Origin: Calliphora vicina
Taxonomy: Eukaryota > Arthropoda > Insecta > Diptera > Calliphoridae
Assembly: GCF_958450345.1 (NCBI RefSeq)
Contig: NC_088780.1
Location: forward strand, 157,276,726-157,340,725
DNA: 64,000 nucleotides
Direction of reading: 5' to 3'
The position numbers and the translations under genes were made by a program. Under the pieces are notes generated by a model. That model was not told where the DNA came from. It saw nothing but the letters and a program-made list of their open reading frames with translations, and searched no databases. This document shows positions 1 through 10,740 of this stretch, one piece after another (the first letter of the stretch is position 1; every line of letters starts with the position of its first letter).

Positions 1-1089
1 CTGGTCAAACATCAGTATCAATTAATAAATAGATTCTAAATTACTCACTCTTCTTTCAGATTTATCAAGGTTTATAAGTGTAAATCTTAAAAAACAACTG
101 AAAGCTGAATTTTAATAAGAATATTCCTGAATTGTTCAATTTTAATTTTTTCATTTTAAGTAACGCCTAAAAGTAGGCCACGTTTTTTTAAATTGATGTT
201 AATTAAAGAGTTTCTCTACAGAATTTTTAATTTTTTCCAAAGAATTTTTTTACAATCTCTACCCTTGTTTGTTATTTGTTTAACTTTACCATTATTTGGC
301 AATTAAATAAATTTAATTTTAAACACAACGAAATTTATTTCCCTACCTGTACCTTTCAAAATAAAGTCTCTCTCTCTCACACACACACATACCAAAGGAA
401 ATCACTAAAAATAAATCATTTACATGTACACAATCACAATCACTACAAAACTATCAAACCAAGACCACAAGTGTGTAAAACCACAACAAAACTCCTCTTC
501 CGAACTTGAGGAAGAATAAAGATTTTAATACACACTTGAGATTTGAGACTTTATCGGTTGATGTAGCTACTGAATTGAAATGAACAGCACAAGTCTTTGA
601 ACAATAAAACAAATGTTTTTAACATAACAGGAGGAGGTGGAGGTTGAGGCTGGTGTTTAAACATTTTGTTTTGTCAGTGTAAATTTAATATAACATCAAC
701 AACAAGAATAATAATAAAAAAAAATATAACCACAAAACTAAACTCTGGTTGGCCACAACTGCAAATGACACAGGTTTAAATTACATACGCACGAGTAAGA
801 GTGGTGTTAAAACTGTTACTGTCTCAAATACTTTATCTGTTTTTGTTATGTTTGTAGTTGTGGCGAAGAGGTCGATCAATTATGAGGGTAAACAAAAACT
901 TATTTACAGATATGTTTTAAAAAAGGGACATGGAGGTTGCGTATGAAATGCCTGTGGCATATAAAATGCCTTTTATGTTCTCAATCTCCTGCCTAATTTT
1001 TTACAATTTTCAAATATTAAAAAAAGTTAAAATTAGAAAGTAATATTACAGACTAAATATCACTAATGATATTGCAACTAAGGCCATCC
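1..1089. other. AT-rich non-coding interval
   Basis: No gene is supported here. There is a short (TC)n(AC)n microsatellite at about 367-389 and a GGAGGTGG purine patch near 631-650. The short open frames at 276-509 and 749-946 are low-complexity and have no recognisable domain or codon signal. I read this as intron or intergenic DNA to the left of the secreted-protein exon at 9.0-9.7 kb. Confidence 0.6.
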
Positions 1090-2246
1090 AGTTAAAATGT
1101 AGCTAAATTCAGCTTAAACTAAGAAAACTTAATTTAAAGTACTAAAAAATTAAACATTGCTGCCTTAAACTTCATTTAAGACAGTTTAAACTCAAGTTTA
1201 AGTAAAAAGATGTTTATAGTTAGCAGTGGAAAGGAAATAAAAATTGTTTATAGTATCTCTAAAAAATATTATTATTCAATGTTTTTGACAGTATTAACCC
1301 AATTTAAATAGAGTTTAATTAATGCGACTACTACTTCACAATATAAAATATATAAATATGCCAAACAAATTATATTGTTGCCTTAAACTTGCTTAAATGT
1401 AGTTTAAACTCAAGATTAACTTATAGAAATGTATATTTTTGTAGCCTTATTAATAAAATGCTCATGCTCAACAATTTTAAAGTTTAAACTTAGTTTAACT
1501 ATTATATAAAACACCATAAAAACCACTAGTTAATTTAAATTTTTTATATATTGCAAACAAATGATCTTGTACAGCTTAAACTTAACTTTGTTTAGTTTAA
1601 ACTCGGTTTAAAATAAAGTAATTAAAGAATAATGAAAAAGTTGTTTAATTTTTTGTTACAAAACTACTATAAAGTTTTAACTAGGTTTAATAGAAGAATG
1701 ACGTGGCTTAATAAATTCGATTACTACCAATCTATCGAAGGTACTCAAAGCTGACAAATAAACAACTTCATATGTCTTTAAGACAGTTTAAACTCAGCTT
1801 AAACTCAAGTTTAAGTAAAAAGATGTTTATAGTTAACAGTGGAAAGGAAATAAAGATGTAATTTTTTATCGTATCTCTAAAAAATATTATTATTCAATAT
1901 ATTTCAAAGTATTAACTCAATTTAAATAGACTTTAATTAACACGACTACTACTTCACAATATAATATATATGAATATGCCAAACAAATTATATTGTTTGC
2001 CTTAAACTTGCTTAAATGTAGTTTAAACTCAAGATAAACTTAAGTTTAAGTTGGTAGAAGTAACAAGAATCAGCAAATAAATGTATGTTTTTGCAGTCTT
2101 ATTATTTTATTAATCCTTCTCAGCAATTTTAAAGTTTAAACTTAGTTTAAACTATTATTTAAGATACCAAAAGACTACTAGTAAATTTAAATAATTTATA
2201 CATATATCTCATAATATTAGTAAATATAAAATATTCATATGCTATA

Positions 2247-2342
2247 TTGCCCAGTTCACAATCGGTGTCGTAATTGTTTTTATTTCGAAAAATTAGTTTG
2301 AAAAATATTTATACATCGCTACGACACCGATTGTGAATTGGG
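2247..2342. mobile_element. Palindromic MITE, TTGCCCA family, copy 1
   Basis: A 96-bp element begins TTGCCCAGTTCACAATCGG and ends with the matching inverted CCGATTGTGAATTGGG. The terminal arms are about 25 bp and include GGTGTCGTA / TACGACACC. A related copy lies at 8843-8992 and shares the inner string TTCGAAAAAT.AGTTTGAAAA. It sits inside the GTTTAAAC repeat field. The target duplication is not clear, so the superfamily is unassigned. Confidence 0.7.
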
Positions 2343-2348
2343 TGTCGT

Positions 2349-2510
2349 AGATTTTTTTATCTATTATACTTCAGTGTACAATTTTTTTAATTCAACTACT
2401 TAAAATCAAGTTTAAGATATGCAAGATATGCAAATATATTGCATATCTTAAACTTGATTTTAGTTGAATTAAAAAAATGGTACACTGAAGTATAACAGAT
2501 AAAAAAATCT
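2349..2510. repeat. 162-bp near-perfect inverted repeat (hairpin)
   Basis: The arms 2349-2423 and 2439-2510 are reverse complements over about 72 bp with only a few mismatches and a loop of about 15 bp. The outer stem reads AGATTTTTTTATCT and the inner stem AGTTTAAGATATGCAA. The inner part of each arm is a piece of the surrounding GTTTAAAC repeat, so the structure probably arose by inverted duplication within the field. It could also be a separate foldback MITE. It starts a few bases after the end of the MITE at 2247-2342. Confidence 0.8.
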
Positions 2511-3373
2511 TTAACAAAATGTAAATATTTCAAAGTTTAAACTTAATTTTAAATAAAAAACTGTAGTTTAATTATTGTGAATACTACTAATCAATATAAA
2601 ATATTGATATATGAAAAATAGATTATGTTATTTAGCTTAAACTTGATTCTAGTTAGTTTAAACTCAGATTAATTTAAGGCTTATATTAGTTTAAGGAAGA
2701 AAAAATTATACAATTTAAAGTAGAATGGAAAAGGAGAAAAATTTATCTATTCAAATATTCTTATAAAACTATTTTAAAGTTTAAACTTAGTTTAATCTAA
2801 AAAAAACTTATAGTTTATTTAAGCGAATGCTATACATCAATATAGAATATTAAAATATGACAAATAATTTACTTTTTATGATTTAAACTCGGTCTTGGTA
2901 GTTTAAACTCAAGTTAAACTTTGTTTAAGTTGCAAGTTGTATATAATTTAATGAATTCATAGAATGAAAAATTCAAAGTTTTAAAACTCTAGTCTTAAAA
3001 TATTCTTACCCTTAAAAGTTTAAACTCCGTTTAAACGCAGATAATTCTGGTTTAATCACTGAGGGCTTTAATAAACAATGAGCTTTAAACTTTGTTTATG
3101 CTAGTTTAAACTAACGTTTAAAATAGTTTAAACTAGCGTAGTTAAACTAACGTTTAAGCTAGTTTATTTGGAATTAAAATTGAAATGAAATTTTTAAAAG
3201 TTTGTGTAATGAAATGTTCCTTTAGAACAATTTAAAACTTTAAACTTAGTTTAAACTAAGAAAACTTTATAATCAATAAAAAAATATCCAGAGTAGATGA
3301 ACGAATTACTTATTATGATTTATACTTGATTTATGTTATCAAAAAGTTATGTTTGAAATACAAAACTTATTTT

Positions 3374-4007
3374 TATACCCTTCACCTTCGTGAGAAGGGT
3401 ATATATAAGTTTCTCATTCCGTTTGTAATTTCTACATTTTTCATTTCCGACCCTATAAAGTATATATATTTTGGATCCTTATAGATAGCGGATTCGATTA
3501 AGCCAAGTCCGTCAGTCTGTCTGTCTGTTGAAATCAATTTTCTGAAGACCCCAGATATATTCGGTATCCAAATCTTCAATAATTCTGTCAGACATGCTTT
3601 CGAGAAGTTTGCTATTTAAAATCAGCAAAATCGGTTCACAAATGGCTGAGATATGATGAAAAAACCAGGACAACCTCGATTTTTGACCTATATCTGGATT
3701 ACTATGGCATTAATATAGACAATATGGATATCTAATGATAGATATTTCAAAGACATTTGCAACGACGTATATAAGACCATAGTAAGTTGGACCTAGAATG
3801 GGTCAAAATCGAAAAAAATATTTTTTAACCCGAATTTTTTGAAATTGAAAAAAAAAATTAAAAAATTTTTTTTTAGAAAAAATAAAAAAATAAAACTGGA
3901 AAAAAAATAAATTTTGTTTACCTAAAAATATTTAAAATTTTGAAGTATAATTTGGTGAAGGGTATATAAGATTCGGCACAGCCAAATATAGCACTCTTAC
4001 TTGTTTT
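3374..4007 (+). mobile_element. DINE-1/INE-1-like element, family A, full length
   Basis: The element has every landmark of the family: a 5' foldback TATACCCTTCACC..GAAGGGTATA, then ACCCTATAAAGTATATATAT, a (GTCY)n tract near 3510-3530, and a 3' GAAGGGTATATAAG followed by a small palindrome TTCGGCACAGCC and the terminal CTTACTTGTTTT. DINE-1/INE-1 elements are non-autonomous, Helitron/Helentron-related, and have no coding capacity; none is seen here. The short open frame at 3382-3579 (minus) is repeat sequence. The element is inserted in the GTTTAAAC field. Other pieces of the family are at 21.28, 27.74 and 55.17-57.39 kb. Confidence 0.85.
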
Positions 4008-4815
4008 ATTAACATTTTGTTTTTATGTCCCACAATTCCCAATTTAATAATTGATTAATTTACTGAAATTCATTGTTGGTTGCTTAGGCCTGATCATTAG
4101 GAAACCTTTTCCCCAAATGGCTTTAAAAAATCTAAAGATATTTTACAAAGAAACTTTTAGAATGAGAAATGCAGGCACTCAAGCTTTTACTTGTTTAAAC
4201 TCAAACTTAAGCTAGGTTTAATAACAAAATGTTTAACGTACAATGAAAATTTTTTTTAAATATTAATTTAAAGTTTATACTCCGTTTTAGCTAAAAAATA
4301 ATTTATTTATTTAACCACAGTATTACACCACTAATCTATATAAACTATTGAAATATAACAAATTTTATTACTAGTTTTGATCTAGTTTAAACTCTGTTTA
4401 AATTTAAGTTTAATCTAGTTTAAGTAACAGGATATGTTTAATTTTTAAATTTCAAAAGATTTTTTGAAAAAAATATTGCACGCAACTTCTTTAAAAATTT
4501 AAACTTAGTTTAAACAAAAAATACTAGCTTAGTTAACAAAAATAGCACTCAAGCCAAATTACCTAATTCCTATGCTTTTAAAATCTTTTAAACTTGATTT
4601 AAACTTAAGTTTACACAAGTTTAAGTAGCAAGATGTATTTTATTTAAAATATAATGCAAAGAAAGACTTACATTTTTAAAAGGTTTTACTAAATAAACTC
4701 AGTTTAAACTACAAAATTACTAGTTTAAATAATGATACAAATTTAACTCATTCTTATGTGTTTATATTCTCTTAAACTTGGTCTTAAACTAGTTTAAACT
4801 CTGAATAAACCTGAT

Positions 4816-5629
4816 CTACACTGCACTTTCCATAATTCACTTGTAATTCTTTAAATCCTTTAAAAAAAGCTCAACTAAGTTCAATACACAAGTACAAGTT
4901 TTTTTTGTTATTGTACTTTTTTAAGTATTTTTCTCCTTATCTCTTTTTAGGGATGTTAAGTTGTTCTTGTAGCTTTCAAAATATCAAACATGCCACTTTA
5001 GTGTGCCTTCGAGTGAAGTGTCCCTATGTTAGTCTTTTTACATTTTCTTGCTAATTTTGTGTTGTCTAGAAATGTTGTTTGGGTGGAAAGGGTTAAAGTC
5101 ACCGAGTCCTTTAATAATGCCAGTCTGTCTGCCTGGCTAATGTGTTAGTTTGTGTGTGGAAGCAGAAATAAATTTCAACATCTTTAACACGTTTTGCATG
5201 TCTAGGCAAAATTTTTCCATGATTTTGTATTTATAAATAAATATTCAATGTTTGTTTAATGAAATTTTATTATAAATATTTTATGGCAGAGAAATTAATT
5301 GATTAGAGGCACGTATTTGCATATAAAAACTACTCTTTCTTAAAATTTGTTGATTTCAAAAGGAAATTGAAAACGAAAATTTAAAAAATTATTAATATTT
5401 AAATTGATTAAATTCATTATTTTTTTGTATTATTCATTTTGTGTTTGTTTGAATTTTCCTTCGGAAATCAATTTTAATATTTTCAACTAAAATTAGACGA
5501 ACATAAACATGAGCCAATGCTTGATTAAAAACATATAATATTCATGGGGCTTCTCGAGACGTTAATTTAGGGATATAATTTTTAATTTTTTATAATTTTA
5601 TACGTCATTTTGAAGGGTACATACATACA
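4816..5629. other. AT-rich non-coding interval
   Basis: No open frame, RNA gene or repeat is recognised. The sequence is AT-rich single-copy-looking DNA between the GTTTAAAC field and a mariner relic. Confidence 0.5.
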
Positions 5630-6990
5630 TATCAGTCATTTATTCTCACTTAGTTACTGAACATTATAGTGTAAACAACAAAATTTTTTTTGCTTTGAAA
5701 ATGTCGAATTTTGTACCAACAAAGCGTCATATGCGGGAAGTTTTGCTTTACCTTAAAACAAGTGCCGCTGAAACTAACCGATTGCTCGCCAAAGCTTACG
5801 GTGAATGTGCGAGAGTAGGTTTGTGCGGTTCAGTAGTGGTGATATTGACACGGAAGATAAAGATCGCCCAGGCCAGGAAACAAATTTTAAAGACAAAGAA
5901 TTGGAGGCATTATACCATGGAGATTGTTGTAAAACTCAACAAAAGCTTGCAAAATTATTGGGAGCTACTCAAGCTTCCTCAAAAGGAGGGAAATTGGGTA
6001 CCATACGAATTGAAATACGATTTTGCATTTCAGAGATAATTTTTGCACCGAATCATTACATGCGAAGGTAAATGAATCCATTACGATAATCCGAAGTGCA
6101 AGAGATCATATGTGAAACCCGGCCAACCAGCTGAATCGAAACCAAAGCCAAATATCCATAGCACCAAGGGAATGCTCTATATGTGGTGGGAGAAAAGCGT
6201 CCTATCTATTATAAGCTGCTGAAGTCTGACCACACCATCACAGGGAACCTGTACCGAACGCAACTGATTCGTTTGAAGGGAGCATTGGCTGAAAAACTTC
6301 CATAATATGAGACCAGACATGAAACCGTAATATACCATCATGACAAAGCTTGGCCACATGTTGCAATACCTGTTAAAAAGTATTAAGAATGAATTGGTTG
6401 GGAAGTTTTGTCTCAATCGCTTTATAGTCCGACTGCATTTGTTTCGATCTATGTAGAACGCTCTCTCTGCGATACGCTTCACTTTGGAACAGAGCATGCG
6501 ATATTGGCTTGATTCGTATGAGAATGTATGTGAAGCCTTGACCAGGCTAGACGAATCCATACCAAAGCCAAATATCCATGACACTAAGGTAATTCTGCTG
6601 ACCAGGGAACCTGTACCGAACCCAACTGATTTATTTGAAGCGAGTATTGGCCGAAAAACGCCCAGAATATGAGGCCAGACATGAAGCCGTAATATTCCAT
6701 CATGACAACGCTTGCAATACCTGTTAAAATGTAATTAGAATGCAGTGGTTGGGAAGTTTTGCCTCACCCGCCACGTCCAACTACTATTTGCGTCTATCGC
6801 TGCAGAATGCTGTCTCTGGGATATGCTTTACTTCAGAACAGAGTATCCGAAATTGGTTGGCAGGAAGATGGGAAAAGGTCATTCTTAATAATGGACAATA
6901 CTTTGAATATATATTGTACAAATGTTTCAAATTAAAAGCTAAACATTTTAAAAAATACCGCATTTTCTTGTCATACTTTCAATTAAATTT
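5630..6990 (+). pseudogene. Mariner transposase relic, rearranged
   Basis: The translation from the ATG at 5701 (MSNFVPTKRHMREVLLY) matches a mariner N-terminus, which would bind the terminal repeats. Downstream pieces give DEKWIHYDN-like, VKPGQPAES-like and HHDNARPHVA-like strings, which carry the first two Asp of the mariner DD34D catalytic triad. The frame breaks repeatedly. After about 6498 the sequence jumps back to mid-transposase and repeats about 400 bp of it before continuing to the C-terminal NNGQYFE at 6885-6910. It is therefore an internal duplication or two copies joined. Same family as the relics near 26.0, 36.2, 43.9, 52.1, 59.2 and 62.8 kb. It is not functional. Confidence 0.85.
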
Positions 6991-7189
6991 TGAGCTTTCA
7001 ACACTTCCACTCGAAGATCCATTAGATACCCTTAAGAAATTAACTCGGTATAAACTTAAAGTGAAGAGAAGAATTGGAGAGAAAAAAAAAGTCAGGTGCC
7101 ATAAAGATATTTAAAGATAATTAAAGTGAAAACCCAATTCAAAGAAAAAATAAGAAAGAGAAGTAAAGACTGGGTTTCACATCGAAAAG

Positions 7190-8125
7190 CTAATTTAAAC
7201 ACCCAACAAATTTTCCATACAACTTGAGACTTATTTCATTATGAAACAACTCCTAACGCATGGGGAGTTATTTCATAATTTTTTGTTGGGAGTTATTTCA
7301 TAATGCAATAACTCCCAATGAAACAACTCCCAATGAAATTTTTGTTGAGTTTTATTTCATTTTCTTTTGGGAATTAGGAGTTATTTCACTGTATTGGGAG
7401 TTATTTCATTTTTGTTGGGTTCTACTTTGTAAAAGCAGAACCCATAAATATCAAAAACTGGCTTCACTCAGAAAAGTTTTTTGCATTGCCGGCCTTTGGC
7501 CGGCCGCTAAGGTTTTCTCCTCTGCGAAGCCAGATTTTGATACACCCCGGAGGAGAAAACCTTAGCGCACTGCCGAAAGCCGGCAATGCACAAAACTTTT
7601 CAGAGCGAAGCCAGTTTTTGATACACCCCAGAGGAGAAAACCTTAGCGACCGGACGAAGGCCGGCAATGTAAAAAACTTTTCTGAGCGAAGCCAGTTTTT
7701 GATACACCCCAGAGGAGAAAAACTTAGCGGCAATGCAAGACAAATTTTCTGAGTGAAGCCAGTTTTTGACACATCCCAGAGGAGTAAAACATTGCGCTAC
7801 GCTATAGGCCCGCAATGCAAAAAATGTTTGGTAAGCGAAGAATAATTTCACTTTTGTAGTTCCTTCTTTTAGATTGCATAAATAAATTGCTTCACATTGG
7901 GAATTATTTCTTTTCTATTGGGATTTATTTCATTGGGAGTTATTTCACTTTTTTGGGACTAATATTTTTAAAATTATGAAACCGCCGATTATTGGGAGTA
8001 ATTTCATTTTACCAAAGGGTTATTTCATTTTTCAAGTTTGGGAATTATTTCATTTTTGATGGGAATTATTTCATTGGGAATTATTTCACTGGGAGTTATT
8101 TCATTTGGGAGCTATTTCACGGTAC
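7190..8125. repeat. GGGAGTTATTTCAT repeat block
   Basis: More than a dozen copies of GGGAGTTATTTCA or GGGAATTATTTCA, and a few in the opposite orientation (TGAAACAACTCCC), lie at 7210-7420 and 7890-8120. They flank the GC-rich 81-bp tandem at 7451-7830. Left-side motifs occur in both orientations, while right-side motifs are almost all forward. I do not recognise the element. The arrangement suggests a non-autonomous transposon built from short terminal repeats around a tandem core. Confidence 0.65.
7451..7830. repeat. GC-rich 81-bp tandem array with one inverted unit
   Basis: Four direct units start near 7521, 7601, 7682 and 7749. The period is 80-81 bp, except that the third is shortened to 67 bp. 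Each carries GCGAAGCCAG, a TGATACACCCC-like core, GAGGAGAAAACCTTAGCG and GCCGGCAATG. The stretch 7451-7520 is the same unit in reverse complement, which creates a palindrome around CCGGCCTTTGGCCGGCCG. GC content is far above the surroundings. The overlapping open frames on both strands here are only tandem-repeat translations (a repeated KNWLRSEKF-like peptide), not genes. Confidence 0.85.
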
Positions 8126-8149
8126 CCAAAAATATTAGTCTAACACCCA

Positions 8150-8799
8150 CCTATAAGTATACCGATCGACTTAGAATCGCTTTCTGAGTCGATTAAACGA
8201 TGTCCGTCCGTCCGTCTGGTCGGCTTAAACCTTGTGCGCAGAGTACAGGTCGCAATTTTAAAGATATTTCGATCAAATTTCGTACATATTATTTTTTCGG
8301 TTCAAGGACCAAGCCTATTGAAACTGTCTGAAATCGGTCCATTATTTCATCTAGCCCCCATACAAATGTCCTCCCGAAATTGGACTTTATCGGTCATAAA
8401 TGTTTAATTTATATATGTATCTCCACAAATTCCGCTCCAAATAAGTTTTATATACACAAAATTCATGTCACCAAATTTTGTTACGATCGGTCCATAATTA
8501 GTCATAACTCCCATATAGACCCGCTTCCGAAAATCACTTTAACGTGCATAAATCGCTTAAAAATGTTGGTATACACACAAAATTCATCATAGTTAACTTC
8601 AATATAGACATAAATCACACGACCTAATTTCATGGTGATCGGTCCATAATTGATCATAGCCTCCATATAGGGCCCACTTCCGAAAATCACTCAAAAATAG
8701 AAATTATTGAAATTTTAAAAGAAAAATGTTTTTGCTCTTTTACTTAGTGTAGGGTATTATATAGTCGCGCTTGACCGATCATACTTTCTTACTTGTTTT
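8150..8799 (+). mobile_element. DINE-1/INE-1-like element, family B
   Basis: Shows GAGTCGATTAAACGATGTCC followed by (GTCC)n near 8200-8220, several diverged internal units of about 145 bp each containing CGGTCCAT.ATT.GTCAT, and a 3' end GGGTATTATATAGTCGCGC..TTACTTGTTTT at 8799. The 5' TATACCC foldback is damaged or missing. It shares plan and 3' end with family A but differs in sequence. A second, split copy lies at 50052-51904. Non-coding; the frames at 8380-8592 and 8502-8690 are repeat sequence. Confidence 0.75.
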
Positions 8800-8842
8800 A
8801 TATAAGAAAATTCAAAATCTTAAACATTAAATTAATAAACAA

Positions 8843-8992
8843 TTGCCCAATTCACAATTGGTGTCGTAGCGTTGTATCGTTGTATGTCGTAATTTTTTTT
8901 TTAATGTTTTGTTTTTGTTTCGAAAAATTTGTTTGAAAAATATTTATGCCATACAATGCTATAACACTACGATATCAATTGAGAATTGGGCA
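8843..8992. mobile_element. Palindromic MITE, TTGCCCA family, copy 2
   Basis: Begins TTGCCCAATTCACAATTGG and ends GATATCAATTGAGAATTGGGCAA, with TIRs of about 25 bp including GGTGTCGTAG. Shares the inner TTTCGAAAAATTTGTTTGAA with the copy at 2247-2342. At 150 bp it is longer, because of a GTTGTATCGTTGTATG-type expansion. It lies about 50 bp beyond the 3' (donor) end of the secreted-protein exon, in its first intron. Confidence 0.7.
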
Positions 8993-9041
8993 AATATTTC
9001 CAAACAATTTCCAACCAACAAAATGAATCAATTAATCTTAC

Positions 9042-9705
9042 CATATTTATTATCGACAGCAGCATAGGGGGGAGTGGCATCATTATAATTAATAACTGTA
9101 CCAGCGCCATTGCCGCCATCCAAGCCACCACCCATAACAACACCATCAATATTTGAATTGGAATTGCCTAAAATACCAGCAGCTGCCACATTACTAAATG
9201 TAATGGTAGTGGGTGGAATGACAGGATCATCTTGTTGTTCCATGGAAGTAGGAGTGGTTTTTTCCACTTTAAGATCAGTCTCTATATAATCATCATAACT
9301 ACTATTATCATCAGCAGCATCAGCAGCATCATTAGCATTATTGTTGTTATTATTATCATCATTGTGGTTGTTGTTGTTGTTATTAGGATTAATGGGGGTA
9401 TTAGTGTTTAAAGTTGGATCCTTTTTCAAATCCTTTAAATTCGTTTCAATAGTCTTTAGAGTAGTAGAGCTGCTGCTATCATTTGATAAAATCTCAATTT
9501 GTTTCTCATTGTCGGGCATGACGGAGATCTCTGGTTTGCGTGTGGTAAATGGCACTGGTGAGGATAATTCCATGTCGAAGGGTGGTGGTATTGAGGGCAT
9601 ATTTGAGGCTGTGGGATTGCCATAATTTTGCTGGATTATGGCCACAAATATTAATAATTTATACAATAAACGTAACAACGTGGTATGATATTTGGATCTA
9701 GTCAT
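9042..9705 (-). CDS. First coding exon of an unidentified secreted/membrane protein
   Basis: Reading on the minus strand from the ATG at 9705-9703, 221 codons plus one base run to a good splice donor (ATATG|GTAAGA, GT at 9041-9040), so the intron is phase 1. Residues 1-31 look like a signal peptide: basic MTRSKYH, hydrophobic LLRLLYKLLIFVAII, then QQNYGNPT. The rest is low-complexity and predicted disordered: Ser/Pro/Thr-rich at 35-60, Asn-rich with acidic/Ala runs (NNNNNN, DAADAADD) near 108-135, and a Gly/Asn-rich tail. A signal peptide followed by a phase-1 intron is typical of modular cell-surface proteins such as Ig-domain receptors, but no domain lies in this exon and I do not recognise the gene. 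If the exon were read through, a stop follows within a few codons. Later exons must lie beyond the left edge, implying an intron over 9 kb. Confidence 0.7.
9296..9395 (-). repeat. Trinucleotide repeats coding Asn/Ala/Asp runs
   Basis: On the minus strand this is an imperfect AAC/AAT then GATGCTGC-type trinucleotide tract inside the secreted-protein exon. It encodes poly-Asn with interspersed His/Asp, then Ala-Asp runs. Mixed codons (AAT and AAC, GCT and GAT) suggest an old, partly stabilised tract. The open frame on the opposite strand (9341-9625) is a shadow of it. Confidence 0.75.
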
Positions 9706-10740
9706 TTTATATGATTTTTCTCTCTTCTATTACAGAGATCCAGGCGAGTTTTGAGTTTGAGTTTTTTTTTTCTTATTCAATTTCGTTGTGCGTTTTTTCG
9801 TTTTAGTTACGAAGTTGTTCGTTTAAAGTGCTAGTTGCTTTTATTAGTGCAATGTGCGTGTTTTTCCTTTGGGGGGTGGGGGTTGTTTGTGAATTTGTAG
9901 TTGTTGCTTTGTGCGTGCTTAGGCCCACTGTGCCTGATAAATAAACCAAGCAAGCTATAGGGCAAATATGTTAACAGTCTATAATAATGAAGACATTGTT
10001 CGATTTGTTTGTTTGTTGTTGTTCACTTAAGATTTTCAACACTTTGTAGTCATTAATAATTATTCACTAAATTTATTTGTGGTTTTTGTCAGTTTTTTTC
10101 TCTCTCTCTCTTTCTTTCTTATTTATTTATTGTCTTTGTTAAAGTATTTTTTTAAATACATCTGTAATGTTTGAAATTAATAATAAATAACATTTTCAAA
10201 TTTGTTTGTGTTAAATTCCAAATAAAAAAAAACTTGTGTAAGTAAAACTTGTTTTTTTTTTTTTTAAATTTCAATTACAAATGCGCGCCATTGTGTTGAG
10301 CTTTTCTCGCTGCATAATGAATGAATGTGATTGAAAGCGAATTTGTAAAAGTGTAACCAAATATTTTATTTTTTTGCTTATTAGTGCTGTTTTTTGTTTG
10401 TTTATTTGCTTCTTTTTTTATTGTTATTAATTTTATTTTTTGTTTACTTTTTTCTTTGTTGATTTTGTTTTGGTAGCACAATTTTTTTTTGTTTTTTTTT
10501 TTAAATAAAATTATGCCAAATATATCGTATTATATGTTATTGACCTGTTCTTAATTTCTTTTGTTATTGTCTTGCCCCGTTTAAGGCAGGTTTTATTTTT
10601 TTGTTCGTGTTTGTTGGCCAGTGTGTTTCTTATTATTTGTTTAAACAAATAAAGCCGGCTTTTAGAGCTTTTGAAGCTTTATATGTAAGACCATTAAACA
10701 TTAAATAAAATATAAAAATAAAAATATATTACAGACTTCG
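9706..10740 (-). other. Probable 5' UTR / upstream region of the secreted-protein exon
   Basis: On the minus strand this is rich in CAA/AAC and A-runs, as is common for fly 5' leaders. There is no coding frame and no clear TATA box. A pyrimidine run (TC/TTTC) on the plus strand lies near 10098-10120. How much is exon, intron or promoter cannot be decided from sequence alone. Confidence 0.4.

Larger units (their letters stand above)
1090..4815. repeat. Diverged repeat field with GTTTAAAC palindromes
   Basis: About twenty exact GTTTAAAC octamers, most within AGTTTAAACT, plus many one-base variants lie between 1184 and 4797. They belong to a diverged unit of roughly 200-250 bp that alternates a stretch like GCTTAAACTTGATTTTAG with one like AAAGTTTAAACTTAG. 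The clearest copies are 1184-1420 and 1797-2035, which match almost base for base at an offset of about 613 bp, including the shared string GTAAAAAGATGTTTATAG. Later units are more diverged. The field is interrupted by a MITE (2247-2342), a hairpin (2349-2510) and a DINE-like element (3374-4007). There is no coding capacity. This is either a decayed satellite or the inside of a large non-autonomous element; I cannot tell which. Confidence 0.8.

Noticed and set aside
7464..7851. Overlapping open frames of about 83-102 codons on both strands with a repeated KNWLRSEKF-like peptide
   Set aside because: They are translations of the 81-bp tandem repeat; open in several frames because the unit is divisible by three in places, with no start context or domain.
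8967..9149. Minus-strand 60-codon frame overlapping the exon
   Set aside because: It is out of frame with the exon, reads through its splice donor and has no signal of its own.
9341..9625. Plus-strand 94-codon Leu-rich frame
   Set aside because: It is the antisense shadow of the Asn-rich secreted-protein exon.
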